Positions 25,394 through 35,957 of a stretch of 64,000 bases of DNA are shown here, piece by piece. Source of the DNA: Mucilaginibacter sp. JRF (GTDB taxonomy: Bacteria > Bacteroidota > Bacteroidia > Sphingobacteriales > Sphingobacteriaceae). Position 1 is the first letter of the stretch. Each line of letters begins with the position of its first letter. Position numbers and translations under genes: made by a program. The DNA lies in assembly GCF_015223065.1 (NCBI RefSeq), contig NZ_JADFBY010000003.1, positions 1-64,000 of the forward strand, in the 5' to 3' direction. The notes under the pieces were generated by a model, which had not been told where the DNA came from, did no database searches, and saw nothing but the letters and a program-made list of their open reading frames with translations.

Positions 25394-27079
25394 TTACCAG
25401 AACATGCTGTACAACGCAACCAATATACCGCCGATAAGCAGCGCACCCGCGGTAAAGGCCCTTGAGGTACGGAACATTGACGATTCGATCTCCAGTCCGT
25501 TGGTTTTTACACCTTTGGACTCATCAATTTTTGAGATGATGTACATACCCGTAACACATATCAGGAATACGAAACCCATACGATCAAGGAACGGTATTTC
25601 GTAAACGCCGGTACCGTTATCCTTTGCGAAACCGTAAGGCGCCATAAACGACAGGTCGGCCCAATAAGGCAGGAATTTGAATATTACCGAGAACACAAAG
25701 CCACCGATGGTTGAGAACAAGGCCGCGTTTGATGTAGTTTTTTTCCAGAAGAAACCCAGGATGAACATGGCGAAGATACCCGGAGATACAAAGCCTGTGT
25801 ACTCCTGTATGTATTGAAAACCTTGCTTACCCTCACCCATCAGCGCATCGCCAATTAACAGTGAAAGTATTACACCCAATACCATTGATACCACTACCGA
25901 CCATTTACCTAATGATACCAATTGCTTATCGGTAGCATCGGGCTTAATGGCTTTTTTGTAGATATCGAGCGTAAATATGGTTGCTATACTATTGGCCTTA
26001 CCCGCTAACGAGGCCACAATAGCTGCCGTTAATGCCGCGAACGACAAACCTTTTAAGCCCGAAGGCAGCAGGTTTAATAATGATGGATAAGCTTTATTAA
26101 CATCAACCACGCCTTTAGCGCTCAGCATCTCCTGCTGAAACATACCTTTTTGGTACAGGTAGTAAGCCGCAATACCCGGTAATACCACAATAACCGGCAT
26201 TAACAGCTTTAAAAACGCAGCGAACAATATACCGCCACGAGCCGTATTCAGGTTAGCACCCAGGGCACGCTGGGTAATGTATTGGTTACAACCCCAATAG
26301 TTAAGGTTGGTGATCCACATACCGCCTATCAGTACTGAAAGGCCCGGCAAATCCATATAGTTTGAATTCTCTTTGTTAAATATCATGTGGAAGTGATCAT
26401 TCACCTCGGTATGTAACACCTTCAATCCACCTAAAATACCGGTACTGCCTGATATGCTGTTGATTTGGCCGATAGCGAGGTAAGTAGCTACCAAACCTCC
26501 TAATATCAATACAAACACCTGTATAACATCGGTATAACCAATTACCTTCATACCACCCAGGGTAATGATTATAGAGAACGCTGCCAGCAAACCGATACAC
26601 AATTCCAGGTTTAAGCCTGATATACCGCTTACCGCCAATGCACCCAGGTACAGGATCGACATCAGGTTAACCACAATATACAGCAACAACCAAAACACCG
26701 CCATAATCATGGCTACGGTGCTGTTATACCGCTGGTGCAAAAACTGCGGCATGGTAAATATTTTATTGCGCAGGTATACCGGGATAAAAAATATAGCCAC
26801 AATTACCAGCGTGGCGGCGGCCATCCACTCGTAAGTTGAAATAGCCAAACCCATTTTAAAGCCCGAACCACTCATACCGATGAACTGCTCGGCCGAAATA
26901 TTTGAGGCGATCAATGAAGCGCCAATTGCCCACCATGTTAGTGATCCTTCGGCCAAAAAATAGTCTTTTGAAGTAGCGTCAGCGTTGTGTTTGCGTTTGT
27001 ACACCCAAAATCCGTATAGCGACACGACGATCAGGTACACAAAAAACACGGTGTAGTCACCGGTAGAAAGTGTTTTCAT
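25394..27079 (-). CDS. Sodium/sugar-type SSS symporter (vSGLT-like)
   Basis: A 561-residue symporter with about 14 membrane segments. Family marks are DYFLAEGSLTWWAIGASLIASNISAEQFIG split over helix 1-2 (the GSGFKMG phrase follows) and WGCNQYITQRALGA. The helix-8 sodium site reads AALTAAIVASLAGKANSIAT. The WWAIGASLIASNISAEQ region is typical of the vSGLT/SLC5 sugar group. Monocistronic: a terminator follows and 200 nt of AT-rich DNA precedes it. The transported sugar cannot be told. Confidence 0.9.
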   Translation of the reverse strand: MKTLSTGDYTVFFVYLIVVSLYGFWVYKRKHNADATSKDYFLAEGSLTWWAIGASLIASNISAEQFIGMSGSGFKMGLAISTYEWMAAATLVIVAIFFIPVYLRNKIFTMPQFLHQRYNSTVAMIMAVFWLLLYIVVNLMSILYLGALAVSGISGLNLELCIGLLAAFSIIITLGGMKVIGYTDVIQVFVLILGGLVATYLAIGQINSISGSTGILGGLKVLHTEVNDHFHMIFNKENSNYMDLPGLSVLIGGMWITNLNYWGCNQYITQRALGANLNTARGGILFAAFLKLLMPVIVVLPGIAAYYLYQKGMFQQEMLSAKGVVDVNKAYPSLLNLLPSGLKGLSFAALTAAIVASLAGKANSIATIFTLDIYKKAIKPDATDKQLVSLGKWSVVVSMVLGVILSLLIGDALMGEGKQGFQYIQEYTGFVSPGIFAMFILGFFWKKTTSNAALFSTIGGFVFSVIFKFLPYWADLSFMAPYGFAKDNGTGVYEIPFLDRMGFVFLICVTGMYIISKIDESKGVKTNGLEIESSMFRTSRAFTAGALLIGGILVALYSMFW

Positions 27080-27230
27080 TATTTGTTTTTAGGTTTAATA
27101 TGTCTGTTTGACAATTATAGTTTTTAATTGTTGGTTTAGCAATAGCCTTAACATTTTGTTGAGCAAAATTTTCAACTTTCTAAATATAAGCGTGCAACGT
27201 TAACAAAACCGTCAATAACAGATTAATTAC

Positions 27231-27261
27231 AAAAAAAGCCTCCGTGTGTAGCGGAGGCTTT
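27231..27261 (-). terminator. Terminator of the GapN-like gene
   Basis: AAAGCCTCCG (27235-27244) pairs with CGGAGGCTTT (27252-27261). The A run at 27231-27237 gives the minus-strand T run. The rest of 27080-27230 is AT-rich with no feature seen. Confidence 0.87.
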
Positions 27262-27284
27262 GCATAATGTAAGTGTTTAAGTAC

Positions 27285-28907
27285 TTACAGGATGAATTTT
27301 GTGCTGAGAAAATTCGAGTCGTTATCGTGTACTATTTCGTTGATAATTTGTTTATTCACATCATTCAGTTTGGTAGCTACCAGCGAGCGGATGGAGAATG
27401 ACCGCAACGCGTCATGAACTGATAATGTGCCCTCGGCGCTATCCTTACGACCGGTGAACGGAAAAACATCCGGCCCGCGCTGGCATTGGGCATTGATGTT
27501 CACGCGGCTAACCAAGTTAACAAAGGGATCGATAAGTGATGATATCTCCTTGGCATCGTTACTAAAAATACTTACCTGCATGCCATGCGGCGAGTCTATC
27601 TGGTAGGCTATCGGCTCCTCGATGGATTCATAAGGTACAACCGGTATCACGGGGCCAAACTGCTCCTCGCGGTACAGCTTCATCTTATCATTAACCGGGT
27701 ACACCACCGCCGGGAACACGAATGATTCGGCTGTTACGCCGCCATTTTCGTTCACCACATGGGCGCCATTGGCTGCCGCGTCATCAATGCACTCCTTCAA
27801 ATAATCGGGCTTATGTGGTTCGGGCAGCGGGGTTATCTTTACATCTTTTTCCCACGGAAGGCCAATTTTTAGTTTGGATATACTTTCGCTCAGCAGGGTT
27901 AAAAACTCATCGGCTACTTCCTTATGCACAAATATCATTTTAATGGCTGTACAGCGTTGTCCGTTGAAAGACAGGGCGCCTAATATACATTCGCTCACAG
28001 CCAGTTTAAGGTCGGCATTTTTGGTTACTATGGCCGCGTTCTTGGCATCCAAACTTAACACTGCGCGAAGGCGGTTAACCTTGGGGTGGCTCTTTTTTAA
28101 ACCATTGGCAACCTTGCTCGAGCCAATAAAGGCCAGCACGTTGATCTTGCCGGTTTGCATCAAGCCCGGGGTAACATCGGCACCACGACCGTAAATGGTG
28201 TTCACTACCCCTTTCGGGAAGGCCTCCTGAAAAGCCCTTAATAATGGGTAATGCAAAAGCGTGCCATGCTTAGGTGGTTTAAACAGCAGGGTGTTGCCCA
28301 TAATAATGGCGGGGATGAGTGTGGTAAAGGTTTCGTTAAGCGGATAGTTGAACGGCCCCATGCACAGCACCACCCCTATCGGCGATCGGCGTATCTGGGC
28401 TATGATACCCTCTGCCATTTCAAAGCGCGACGATTGGCGGTCAATATCCTTCAAACCATCAATAGTGGCGTTGATGTACTCCACCGTACGGTCGAACTCC
28501 TTCGCCGAGTCGGCGTATGATTTACCGATCTCCCACATCAGCAGCTTAACCACAAGGCTACGCTGCTCTATCATCTTGTACACAAACTTTTCCATGCACT
28601 TAATGCGCTGGTCGAGGCTCATGGTGGGCCATTCACCGCGGCCGTTATCATAGGCGGCAATAGCGGCATCAAGGGCTTCAGTAGCTTCCTTTTCGGTACA
28701 AACCGGGTAGGTGCCAATTAATTTGCGTTTAAGTCCGTTGGGGGTAGGGAGGCAAACGGGCGAGTAAACTTCGGTAACATCGCCATCCCAGGGCTTCATT
28801 TCGCCGTTGCTGAGGTATTCACGCTGATGAACTTCATCTATCCTGTACTCGTCAGGTATCTGGCTTTCATCAACAAAAAGTGAACGGATCTGGTCTTGAA
28901 AACTCAT
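27285..28907 (-). CDS. GapN-like NADP-dependent aldehyde dehydrogenase
   Basis: A 540-residue ALDH-superfamily enzyme resembling non-phosphorylating glyceraldehyde-3-phosphate dehydrogenase (glyceraldehyde-3-P to 3-phosphoglycerate, making NADPH). The catalytic Cys319 is in FNGQRCTAIK. The Asn of GPFNYPL (187) and the KPPKHG cofactor loop (210-215) are present. Odd: the segment that normally reads LELGGKDA is LSLDAKNA (284-291), so the usual general-base Glu is Ser285. About 40 extra N-terminal residues precede the ALDH core. Monocistronic with its own terminator. Confidence 0.78.
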   Translation of the reverse strand: MSFQDQIRSLFVDESQIPDEYRIDEVHQREYLSNGEMKPWDGDVTEVYSPVCLPTPNGLKRKLIGTYPVCTEKEATEALDAAIAAYDNGRGEWPTMSLDQRIKCMEKFVYKMIEQRSLVVKLLMWEIGKSYADSAKEFDRTVEYINATIDGLKDIDRQSSRFEMAEGIIAQIRRSPIGVVLCMGPFNYPLNETFTTLIPAIIMGNTLLFKPPKHGTLLHYPLLRAFQEAFPKGVVNTIYGRGADVTPGLMQTGKINVLAFIGSSKVANGLKKSHPKVNRLRAVLSLDAKNAAIVTKNADLKLAVSECILGALSFNGQRCTAIKMIFVHKEVADEFLTLLSESISKLKIGLPWEKDVKITPLPEPHKPDYLKECIDDAAANGAHVVNENGGVTAESFVFPAVVYPVNDKMKLYREEQFGPVIPVVPYESIEEPIAYQIDSPHGMQVSIFSNDAKEISSLIDPFVNLVSRVNINAQCQRGPDVFPFTGRKDSAEGTLSVHDALRSFSIRSLVATKLNDVNKQIINEIVHDNDSNFLSTKFIL

Positions 28908-29029
28908 GGTGTATTGTTTAGTTGTTTTATAGGCTTTAGATTGACCAACCGCACAACATCGCTTTCACTTAACGCAAGTTAAACATTAATAAGCTTACAT
29001 TTACGCAACCTTTTCAACTTGATATTATA

Positions 29030-29635
29030 ATGATAAAAGCCATAATTTTCGACCTCGGCGGTGTGTTGATAGACTGGAACCCACGCCTTTTATACCGCAA
29101 AATATTTAGCAACGAGCAGCAGATAACCGACTTTTTAACGAACATTTGCACACCCGACTGGAACGAGGAGCAGGATGCCGGGCGCAGCCTTGCCGATGGT
29201 ACCGAGTTGCTGGTTAAACAACACCCCGACCATGAGGCCAACATACGCGCCTTTTACAGTCGCTGGACAGAAATGCTTGGCGGCGAAATAGCCGGAACTG
29301 TTAAGATATTTGATCGCCTTAAAAATGATGATCGCTTTAAGCTATACGCCCTCACCAACTGGAGCGCCGAAACCTTTGTGATAGCCGAGCAGGAATATCC
29401 GTTTTTAAAGGAGTTTGACGGCGTGGTAGTATCAGGCATTGAAAAAAACCGCAAGCCTCACCCCGAATTTTATAACATACTGCTTAACCGCTACAACCTA
29501 AAACCCGAAGAAACCATTTTTATTGATGATAACCTGCGTAACGTTAAAGCAGCTATTGAGCTGGGAATTGATGGTATAGCCTTTACTTCGGCAGCTGAGC
29601 TGGAGAATGAGTTACAAAAAAGGGGCATACTTTAA
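29030..29635 (+). CDS. HAD-family hydrolase (YihX-like)
   Basis: A 201-residue haloacid dehalogenase-superfamily phosphatase. Motif I is IIFDLGGVLIDWNP (Asp8), motif II is LYALTNWS and motif III the Lys of GIEKNRKPHPEFY. Motif IV reads FIDDNLRNV. The DLGG form of motif I and the four-helix cap match the YihX/HAD-IA-3 group acting on sugar phosphates such as glucose-1-phosphate. The substrate here is an inference. Divergent from the GapN-like gene; a weak terminator hairpin overlaps its stop codon. Confidence 0.85.
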   Translation: MIKAIIFDLGGVLIDWNPRLLYRKIFSNEQQITDFLTNICTPDWNEEQDAGRSLADGTELLVKQHPDHEANIRAFYSRWTEMLGGEIAGTVKIFDRLKNDDRFKLYALTNWSAETFVIAEQEYPFLKEFDGVVVSGIEKNRKPHPEFYNILLNRYNLKPEETIFIDDNLRNVKAAIELGIDGIAFTSAAELENELQKRGIL

Positions 29636-29648
29636 AGCATGTCCCTTT
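29619..29648 (+). terminator. Possible terminator overlapping the HAD gene stop
   Basis: AAAGGGGCAT (29619-29628) pairs with ATGTCCCTTT (29639-29648) with one G-U pair. The stop codon is in the loop and the T tract is short. Confidence 0.45.
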
Positions 29649-29672
29649 ATATAAATTTGAGTACGGTATATT

Positions 29673-30929
29673 TTAATTGATAAAATAACGGAATGTTACA
29701 TTAAATGAAGATGCTGATACTTTATAGTCAGCCTCAGTATTTATATAAGCAGGCATTGTATAGCCAATTGCTCCCTCAAACCGGTTATTAAACTGAATAC
29801 CCAGTTGCACCGGCAACGCGATGGTCAGGGTGCCCATATCATATGTTTCATAATAAAAGCCGCTGCCATCACCCAGCTTTTCGCCACCAACTATTTTGTT
29901 TGATGAATATTTGTTATAAACAAGGCTTAACCCTGCACCCGCATGAACCTTTAGGCCAGGTTTGCTGTAAAAATTGAACAACAGGTTTGGCGTTATAAAA
30001 AACGCGTTACGCTTTATCTGGTAGTACTGGGTAGTTTTATCATCAATGGAATTGATCACATCGGCACTGTTACTTGTGCTTGAGAACTCGGCACCAAGCT
30101 CAGCCCTGAAAACTAAACGCTGTATAGATGTATTGCCGAACACATCAAAACCCGCAGCTAATTTTAATCCTGGTTTGCTATCAGCATTCCCACTGGCAAA
30201 ACGTGTTTGCCCGCTAAAACTTGTAAAGGGCATAAGCAGGCCAGCGCCAACGTAAAATCTGCTACCAATTGTACTCACACTTTTTGCCTTGCTGCCATTC
30301 AGTTTATATATCATCTTTTCCAGATCAGGCTGGCGGTATTTCAGCCATTGAAAATCGCGTATGGTAAAGGTACCCCATTCAGGATGTTGGCGGGCAATAT
30401 TGAATAGCTGTTGAACAAAGAATTTCTCCTCGCGCAGCATACTCTCATCAACTAATCCCCCACCCGTGGGCTGATAGTAATAATTGTACATGATCAGCTC
30501 AACAGGCTGCTCGTTTTTATAGCTGTAAAAATATCGCGGTTTAAGAGCATCGTTCACAGCGAACAGCGATAGCTGATCGGGCGCGTCAACTACCTTGCGT
30601 AAAAAGATGGTATCAATATGGGTGGTGGTATCACGCAGTTTATCAACATCCGGAAACTTGTTGTGGTTGTTGCTGATGCTGCCCGTGTAGCTTACATAGT
30701 TGTAGTTGGGCTCAGCAAAGAAAGCCTTAATGGTTTTAGGCGAATATTGTTCAGCACCGTTCCCGCTATTAAAATGGATGGTTTTTGGCGTAATGGCCCA
30801 CTCTTGCAAGTCAACCTTACCGCGAATAGTATCGCCATTATTTTTTACGATATAGCCATCCTTATAATTTGATTGCGCAATGGCAGTAAAGGGCAAAGCT
30901 ATGCCCAGCAAGAAAGCGTACAGTTTCAT
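29673..30929 (-). CDS. Outer-membrane beta-barrel protein of unknown function
   Basis: A 418-residue exported protein. Residues 1-18 are a signal peptide (MKLYAFLLGIALPFTAIA). About 20-200 is a soluble domain starting YKDGYIVKNNGDTIRGKV, often seen in Bacteroidetes envelope proteins. From about 225 to the end, alternating hydrophobic beta strands ending in FNVTFRYFIN form a predicted small barrel with a terminal aromatic residue pattern. It lies 43 nt after metF but no link to methionine metabolism is visible. Confidence 0.72.
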   Translation of the reverse strand: MKLYAFLLGIALPFTAIAQSNYKDGYIVKNNGDTIRGKVDLQEWAITPKTIHFNSGNGAEQYSPKTIKAFFAEPNYNYVSYTGSISNNHNKFPDVDKLRDTTTHIDTIFLRKVVDAPDQLSLFAVNDALKPRYFYSYKNEQPVELIMYNYYYQPTGGGLVDESMLREEKFFVQQLFNIARQHPEWGTFTIRDFQWLKYRQPDLEKMIYKLNGSKAKSVSTIGSRFYVGAGLLMPFTSFSGQTRFASGNADSKPGLKLAAGFDVFGNTSIQRLVFRAELGAEFSSTSNSADVINSIDDKTTQYYQIKRNAFFITPNLLFNFYSKPGLKVHAGAGLSLVYNKYSSNKIVGGEKLGDGSGFYYETYDMGTLTIALPVQLGIQFNNRFEGAIGYTMPAYINTEADYKVSASSFNVTFRYFIN

Positions 30930-30972
30930 ATAATTGTGTAAGGTTTAGATCAAATAGTATAATATATGTTAG

Positions 30973-31929
30973 TTAAAATATAGCCTCGGCAATGCGCTTT
31001 GTTGGGCCAGGGTTACCCATGGTATAAAAGTGCAGCACCGGCGCTCCGAATTTAACTAATTCCTTGCATTGGTTTATCATCCATTCTATACCAACATCTT
31101 TTACATCCTTCTCGTTTTTACAGCCTTGTATGGCATCTACCAAATTCTCTGGCATATCAATAAAAAATGTTTTTGACAGGCTAACCAGTTGCTTTGACGC
31201 GGTGATAGGCTTTAACCCCGGAATAATTGGCACGTTGATGCCATGCTCGCGACATTTGTTCACAAAGTCAAAATACTTTTGGTTGTCGAAAAACATCTGC
31301 GTTACGATAAACTCAGCGCCCATATCAACCTTTTGCTTGAGGTATTGGAAATCAGATTTCAGGTTTGGCGCCTCAAAGTGTTTTTCAGGATAACCTGCCA
31401 CACCTACGCAAAAATCGGTACGCGTCATGTCGCCATAATCTTCGTGCAGGTATTTGCCATTGTTCATGTCAACCACCTGTTGCAACAAATCGGTAGCATA
31501 GCAGTGTCCGTTAGGTGTTGGGATAAACGTAGCATCACCACGGCGGGCATCGCCACGCAGCACCAGCACGTTATCAATACCCAAAAATTGCAGATCAACC
31601 AGCGCATTCTCGGTTTCATCCTTAGTAAAACCACCACAAAGCATATGCGGCACAGTATCCACCTTATACTTGTTCATGATAGCCGCGCAGATGGCTATAG
31701 TACCCGGGCGCTTACGATAGCTCAGCTTTTCGAGCAGGCCGTTATCATGCTGCTTATAAATATAATCCTCGCGCAGCGAGGTAACATCAATAAACGGCGG
31801 ATTAAACTCCATCAACGGATCGATAGCGTTATAAATACCCTGTATGCTTTGCCCCTTTAAAGGTGGTATCAATTCAAATGAAAAAAGTGTTTTGCCGTTG
31901 GCGTTTTGGATATGTTCGGTGATCTTCAT
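30973..31929 (-). CDS. metF: Methylenetetrahydrofolate reductase
   Basis: A 318-residue FAD enzyme reducing 5,10-methylene-THF to 5-methyl-THF, the methyl donor for MetH. Family phrases include FSFELIPPLKG at the N-terminus (the catalytic Glu lies in FELIPP), LVLRGD near residue 125, and FIVTQMFFD (FAD-site region). It lies downstream of metH on the same strand with an inverted repeat between them, so both probably answer to the SAM riboswitch upstream of metH. Confidence 0.95.
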   Translation of the reverse strand: MKITEHIQNANGKTLFSFELIPPLKGQSIQGIYNAIDPLMEFNPPFIDVTSLREDYIYKQHDNGLLEKLSYRKRPGTIAICAAIMNKYKVDTVPHMLCGGFTKDETENALVDLQFLGIDNVLVLRGDARRGDATFIPTPNGHCYATDLLQQVVDMNNGKYLHEDYGDMTRTDFCVGVAGYPEKHFEAPNLKSDFQYLKQKVDMGAEFIVTQMFFDNQKYFDFVNKCREHGINVPIIPGLKPITASKQLVSLSKTFFIDMPENLVDAIQGCKNEKDVKDVGIEWMINQCKELVKFGAPVLHFYTMGNPGPTKRIAEAIF

Positions 31930-31930
31930 T

Positions 31931-32024
31931 AGCCCCTAACCCCTAAAGGGGGATTTTTTGGATATAGATTAGCGTTAGTTGTCAAATATAATATAATACT
32001 CCCCCTTTAGGGGGCCGGGGGGCT
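31931..32024. repeat. Inverted pair of CCCCTAAAGGGGGA elements between metH and metF
   Basis: Left copy 31931-31953 begins AGCCCCTAACCCCT; the right copy 32000-32024 is its near reverse complement (AGCCCCCCGGCCCCCT on the minus strand). Each copy has an internal CCCCTAAAGGGG palindrome, and about 46 nt of AT-rich DNA lies between them. This is a known style of Bacteroidetes intergenic repeat. Confidence 0.78.
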
Positions 32025-32025
32025 C

Positions 32026-35000
32026 CTAATAGTTAAGGTTCGGCCCCAGCCATTTTTCGGCGTCTTCAATGGTCATGCCTTTGCGGTGGGCGTAGTCAGT
32101 AACCTGATCCTTGCCTATTTTACCCAAACCAAAGTACCTTGCCTGCGGATGCGCGAAGTAGAACCCGCTTACTGACGCGGCAGGCATCATGGCCAGGCTT
32201 TCGGTAAGGTACATATGGGCATTGTCCTCGGCTTTTAACAGCTCGAACAAAGTAGTTTTCTCGGTATGATCCGGACAGGCCGGATAACCCGGTGCCGGGC
32301 GGATACCCTGGTATTGCTCCTTGATCAGGTCGACATTATCCAGGTGTTCATCTTTAGCATAGCCCCAGTAATCCTTACGCACCAGCTCGTGCATTTTTTC
32401 GGCAAAGGCCTCGGCCAAACGGTCAGCAAGGGCTTTGGCCATAATGCTGTTGTAATCGTCGTGGTCTTTTTCAAACTCGGCTACCAATTCATCGCAACCC
32501 AAACCGGCGGTTACGGCGAAGCCGCCCCAGTAATCGGGCACGCCGCTTTCTTTTGGCGCGATGAAGTCGGACAATGCGTAGTATGGCTCGTCCTTAGCTT
32601 TTTCAGCTTGCTGGCGTAGGGTATGTATTTTGGTGATGACGTGCCGGCGGGTTTCATCAGTGTATAGTTCAATATCATCGCCCACGCTGTTGGCCGGCCA
32701 AAAACCGATAACACCGTTGGCATGCAGCAGCTTCTCGTCAACAATACGTTTAAGCAGCACCTGCGCGTCGTCAAACAGTTTTTGCGCTTCCTGGCCCACA
32801 AACTTGTCGTTAAATATTTTCGGATAACTGCCGCGCAGCTCCCAGGTATGGAAAAACGGTGTCCAGTCGATATAAGGCAGCAATTGCTCCAGCGGGAAAG
32901 ATTCAATAACCTTTACCCCGGTAAACGTTGGCTTGTTAGGTATCGACCCATTCAGGTTAATGTTGCACTTCATGCGGCGGGCATCATCAATGCTTACAAA
33001 GCGCTTATCGTTACGCTTATTTAAATGCGCTTCGCGGGCTTTAGCGTATTCCTCTTTAATGCCGTCAACATAATTATCGCGCACGGTGGGGTTCATCAGG
33101 TTACTGCAAACAGTTACACTGCGCGATGCATCCAGTACGTGTATGGCAGGGCCCGAATAATTTGGCGCTACCTTTACCGCGGCATGTATACGTGAGGTGG
33201 TTGCCCCGCCAAGCAATAGCGGCATGGTGAAACCTTCACGCTCCATCTCTTTTGCGAAATGAACCATTTCATCCAACGATGGGGTGATAAGGCCACTCAG
33301 GCCGATAATATCTACCTCTTGTTTTTTAGCTTCTTCAATTATTTTTTGGGCGGGCACCATCACACCAAGGTCAATAACCTCGAAGTTGTTACAGGCTAAT
33401 ACCACACCTACAATGTTCTTACCAATATCGTGCACGTCGCCTTTTACAGTGGCCATAAGCACCTTGCCTGCGCTGCTGCGTTGGCTACCTGTAGCGTTCC
33501 TGGCCTTTTCAGCTTCTATAAATGGCAGCAGGTAAGCCACCGCTTTTTTCATTACACGGGCTGATTTTACCACCTGGGGCAAAAACATCTTCCCCGAGCC
33601 GAACAGATCGCCTACTATGTTCATGCCATCCATCAGCGGCCCTTCAATTACCTCAAGCGGACGGGCATATTGCTGGCGTGCTTCCTCAACATCGGCATCC
33701 AGGTATTCAACAATACCTTTTACCAGCGCATGCGATAGGCGTTTCTCAACCGGATCTTTTCGCCATTCCTCATCACGAACTATCTCTTTGCCTTTGCTTT
33801 TTATGGTATCGGCAAATTCAACCAAACGCTCGGTAGCATCCTGGCGACGGTTAAGCAATACATCCTCAACCAGTACCAGCAGGTCTTTAGGTATTTCCTC
33901 ATACACCTCAAGCATACCGGCGTTAACAATGCCCATATCCAGCCCGGCCTTAATGGCATGGTAAAGAAATGCCGAGTGCATAGCCTCGCGCACCACGTTA
34001 TTACCACGGAACGAGAACGATATATTACTTACACCACCACTCACCTTAGCGTGTGGCAGGTTTTGCTTTATCCAGCGGGTGGCTTCAATAAAATCGACAG
34101 CATAGTTGTTATGCTCCTCCAAACCGGTAGCCACGGTAAGTATATTCGGGTCAAAGATGATATCCTGCGGAGGGAAACCAACCTCGTTAACCAATATATT
34201 GTATGAGCGCCCGCATATCTCTTTACGGCGTTCCAATGAGTCGGCCTGGCCGGTTTCATCAAACGCCATTACCACTACGGCGGCGCCATAGCTTTGTACC
34301 TTGCGCGCGTATTCTTTAAATTTTTCTTCGCCCTCTTTTAGCGAGATGGAGTTTACAATGCCTTTGCCCTGCAAACACTTCAATCCCGATTCTATCACTG
34401 TCCACTTAGAGGAGTCGATCATGATGGGCAGTTTGGCAATATCAGGTTCAGAAGCAACCAGGTTCAGAAATTTAACCATCACCGCTTCCGAATCGATCAT
34501 GCCCTCGTCCATATTAATGTCGATCACCTGGGCACCACCTTCAACCTGCTGACGAGCAACCGTCAGGGCAGCCTCATAATCCTCGGCCAAAATAAGCTTC
34601 GAGAATTTTGGCGAACCGGTGATGTTGGTACGCTCACCCACGTTCACAAAGTTGGTTTCGGGAGTAAGTGTTACCGCCTCTAAACCACTCAGGCGTAAAT
34701 ACGGATCAATTTGCGGCAGCTGGCGCGGAGCGAATTTTTCGGCACGCTCGGCAATGCAGCTGATGTGATCAGGCGTAGTGCCACAACAACCACCTACTAT
34801 ATTTACCAATCCGGCCTTTATAAAATCATCAACCTGATGGGCGGTTTCGTGCGGGGTTTCATCATAAGCGCCAAACTCGTTGGGCAGGCCCGCGTTAGGA
34901 TATGCCGATATAAATACGTCAGCCTTGTTTGAAAGTTCTTCCAGATAAGGGCGCATCTCACGGGCACCCAAAGCACAATTCAACCCTACCGACAATAAAT

Positions 35001-35700
35001 TAGCATGACGGATAGAATTCCAGAACGCCTCGACCGTTTGCCCCGAAAGAGTACGGCCCGAAGCATCAGTAATAGTACCCGATATCATGATAGGCAGATG
35101 CTTGCCGCTTTCCTCCGCATAGCGCTGGATGGCAAACAACGCAGCCTTGGCGTTCAGGGTATCAAATATGGTTTCGACCAGTAGCAAGTCCGAGCCACCA
35201 TCAACCAAGCCGCGTACCTGCTCATAGTAAGCTTCGGCCAAATCGTCAAAGCTAACGGCACGGTAACCCGGGTCGTTCACATCCGGCGATATGGAAGCCG
35301 TACGGTTTGTAGGGCCAACGGCACCGGCTACAAAGCGGGGCTTTTCGGGTGTTTTCTGGTTGTACTCGTCGGCTACCTCGCGGGCAATGCGGGCACCTTC
35401 GTAGCTCAGCTCATAGCCCAGCTCCTCCATGTGGTAATCAGCCAGCGATATACGCTGGGTGCTGAAGGTGTTGGTTTCAATAATATCGGCACCTGCATCC
35501 AGGTACTCGGCATGTATAGCCTTAATAATATCAGGGCGCGTAAGGTTAAGCAGGTCGTTATTACCCTTTAAGTCCGATGGGTGCGCGGCAAAACGCTCGC
35601 CACGAAAATCGGCCTCGGTAAGCTGGTACCGCTGTATCATGGTACCCATCGCCCCGTCAATAACCAGTATGCGTTTTTTCAGTTCTTCTCTAATGTCCAT
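32026..35700 (-). CDS. metH: Cobalamin-dependent methionine synthase
   Basis: A 1224-residue, full-length MetH (E. coli 1227). The homocysteine domain has zinc ligands Cys242 (GLNCALG) and Cys305/306 (GGCCGTTP). The folate (pterin) domain starts near 345 with [11 protein letters not shown]. The cobalamin domain has the axial-ligand motif DVHDIGKN near residue 750, followed by SGLITPS. The reactivation domain contains [12 protein letters not shown] and the C-terminal FGLGKIG. It transfers the methyl of 5-methyl-THF to homocysteine. A SAM-I riboswitch lies in its leader. Confidence 0.97.
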   Translation of the reverse strand: MDIREELKKRILVIDGAMGTMIQRYQLTEADFRGERFAAHPSDLKGNNDLLNLTRPDIIKAIHAEYLDAGADIIETNTFSTQRISLADYHMEELGYELSYEGARIAREVADEYNQKTPEKPRFVAGAVGPTNRTASISPDVNDPGYRAVSFDDLAEAYYEQVRGLVDGGSDLLLVETIFDTLNAKAALFAIQRYAEESGKHLPIMISGTITDASGRTLSGQTVEAFWNSIRHANLLSVGLNCALGAREMRPYLEELSNKADVFISAYPNAGLPNEFGAYDETPHETAHQVDDFIKAGLVNIVGGCCGTTPDHISCIAERAEKFAPRQLPQIDPYLRLSGLEAVTLTPETNFVNVGERTNITGSPKFSKLILAEDYEAALTVARQQVEGGAQVIDINMDEGMIDSEAVMVKFLNLVASEPDIAKLPIMIDSSKWTVIESGLKCLQGKGIVNSISLKEGEEKFKEYARKVQSYGAAVVVMAFDETGQADSLERRKEICGRSYNILVNEVGFPPQDIIFDPNILTVATGLEEHNNYAVDFIEATRWIKQNLPHAKVSGGVSNISFSFRGNNVVREAMHSAFLYHAIKAGLDMGIVNAGMLEVYEEIPKDLLVLVEDVLLNRRQDATERLVEFADTIKSKGKEIVRDEEWRKDPVEKRLSHALVKGIVEYLDADVEEARQQYARPLEVIEGPLMDGMNIVGDLFGSGKMFLPQVVKSARVMKKAVAYLLPFIEAEKARNATGSQRSSAGKVLMATVKGDVHDIGKNIVGVVLACNNFEVIDLGVMVPAQKIIEEAKKQEVDIIGLSGLITPSLDEMVHFAKEMEREGFTMPLLLGGATTSRIHAAVKVAPNYSGPAIHVLDASRSVTVCSNLMNPTVRDNYVDGIKEEYAKAREAHLNKRNDKRFVSIDDARRMKCNINLNGSIPNKPTFTGVKVIESFPLEQLLPYIDWTPFFHTWELRGSYPKIFNDKFVGQEAQKLFDDAQVLLKRIVDEKLLHANGVIGFWPANSVGDDIELYTDETRRHVITKIHTLRQQAEKAKDEPYYALSDFIAPKESGVPDYWGGFAVTAGLGCDELVAEFEKDHDDYNSIMAKALADRLAEAFAEKMHELVRKDYWGYAKDEHLDNVDLIKEQYQGIRPAPGYPACPDHTEKTTLFELLKAEDNAHMYLTESLAMMPAASVSGFYFAHPQARYFGLGKIGKDQVTDYAHRKGMTIEDAEKWLGPNLNY

Positions 35701-35704
35701 TGCT

Positions 35705-35808
35705 CAGTTTACAGTTTGCGGTGGGCAGTTACCACCGGCAATAGCATACAAGTAAAGTTTTGATATGCATAACTGCATACTGCCAACTACTAACTGCATA
35801 CTATACTA
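35705..35808. repeat. Heptad repeat, CAGT/ACTG family, inverted arms
   Basis: CAGT-type words start at 35705, 35712, 35719 and 35726. ACTG-type words (the complement) start at 35772, 35779, 35786, 35793 and 35800, all at 7-bp steps. The two arms face each other around a core of about 40 nt. The element lies between the SAM riboswitch and the metH start codon, so it is part of the metH leader. Confidence 0.82.
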
Positions 35809-35846
35809 AAGCTTATCTCGAAAAGTCGGGTATTCTATCTGACTTT

Positions 35847-35957
35847 CGCTTATCTGTCTTAACTGCTTAGTTTGCAGCTAAGTAGAATGTAGCACCTTGT
35901 AAGCACAGGTTGCTAAGACATCGCAGGGTCTAATCCCTCCGTCTTTCTCCATAAGCG
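35847..35957 (-). promoter_or_regulatory. SAM-I (S-box) riboswitch upstream of metH
   Basis: On the minus strand P1 is formed by CGCTTAT (35951-35957) and ATAAGCG (35847-35853), 7 bp perfect. Inside are the S-box core words GACGGAGGGATTAGACCC and CTTAGCAACC, and a P4 hairpin CTTAG/CTAAG. Downstream, GCGAAAGTC can pair with GACTTTTCG, overlapping the 3' side of P1. That would give alternative folds, although no clear T run is seen. It should reduce metH expression when S-adenosylmethionine is high. Confidence 0.9.
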
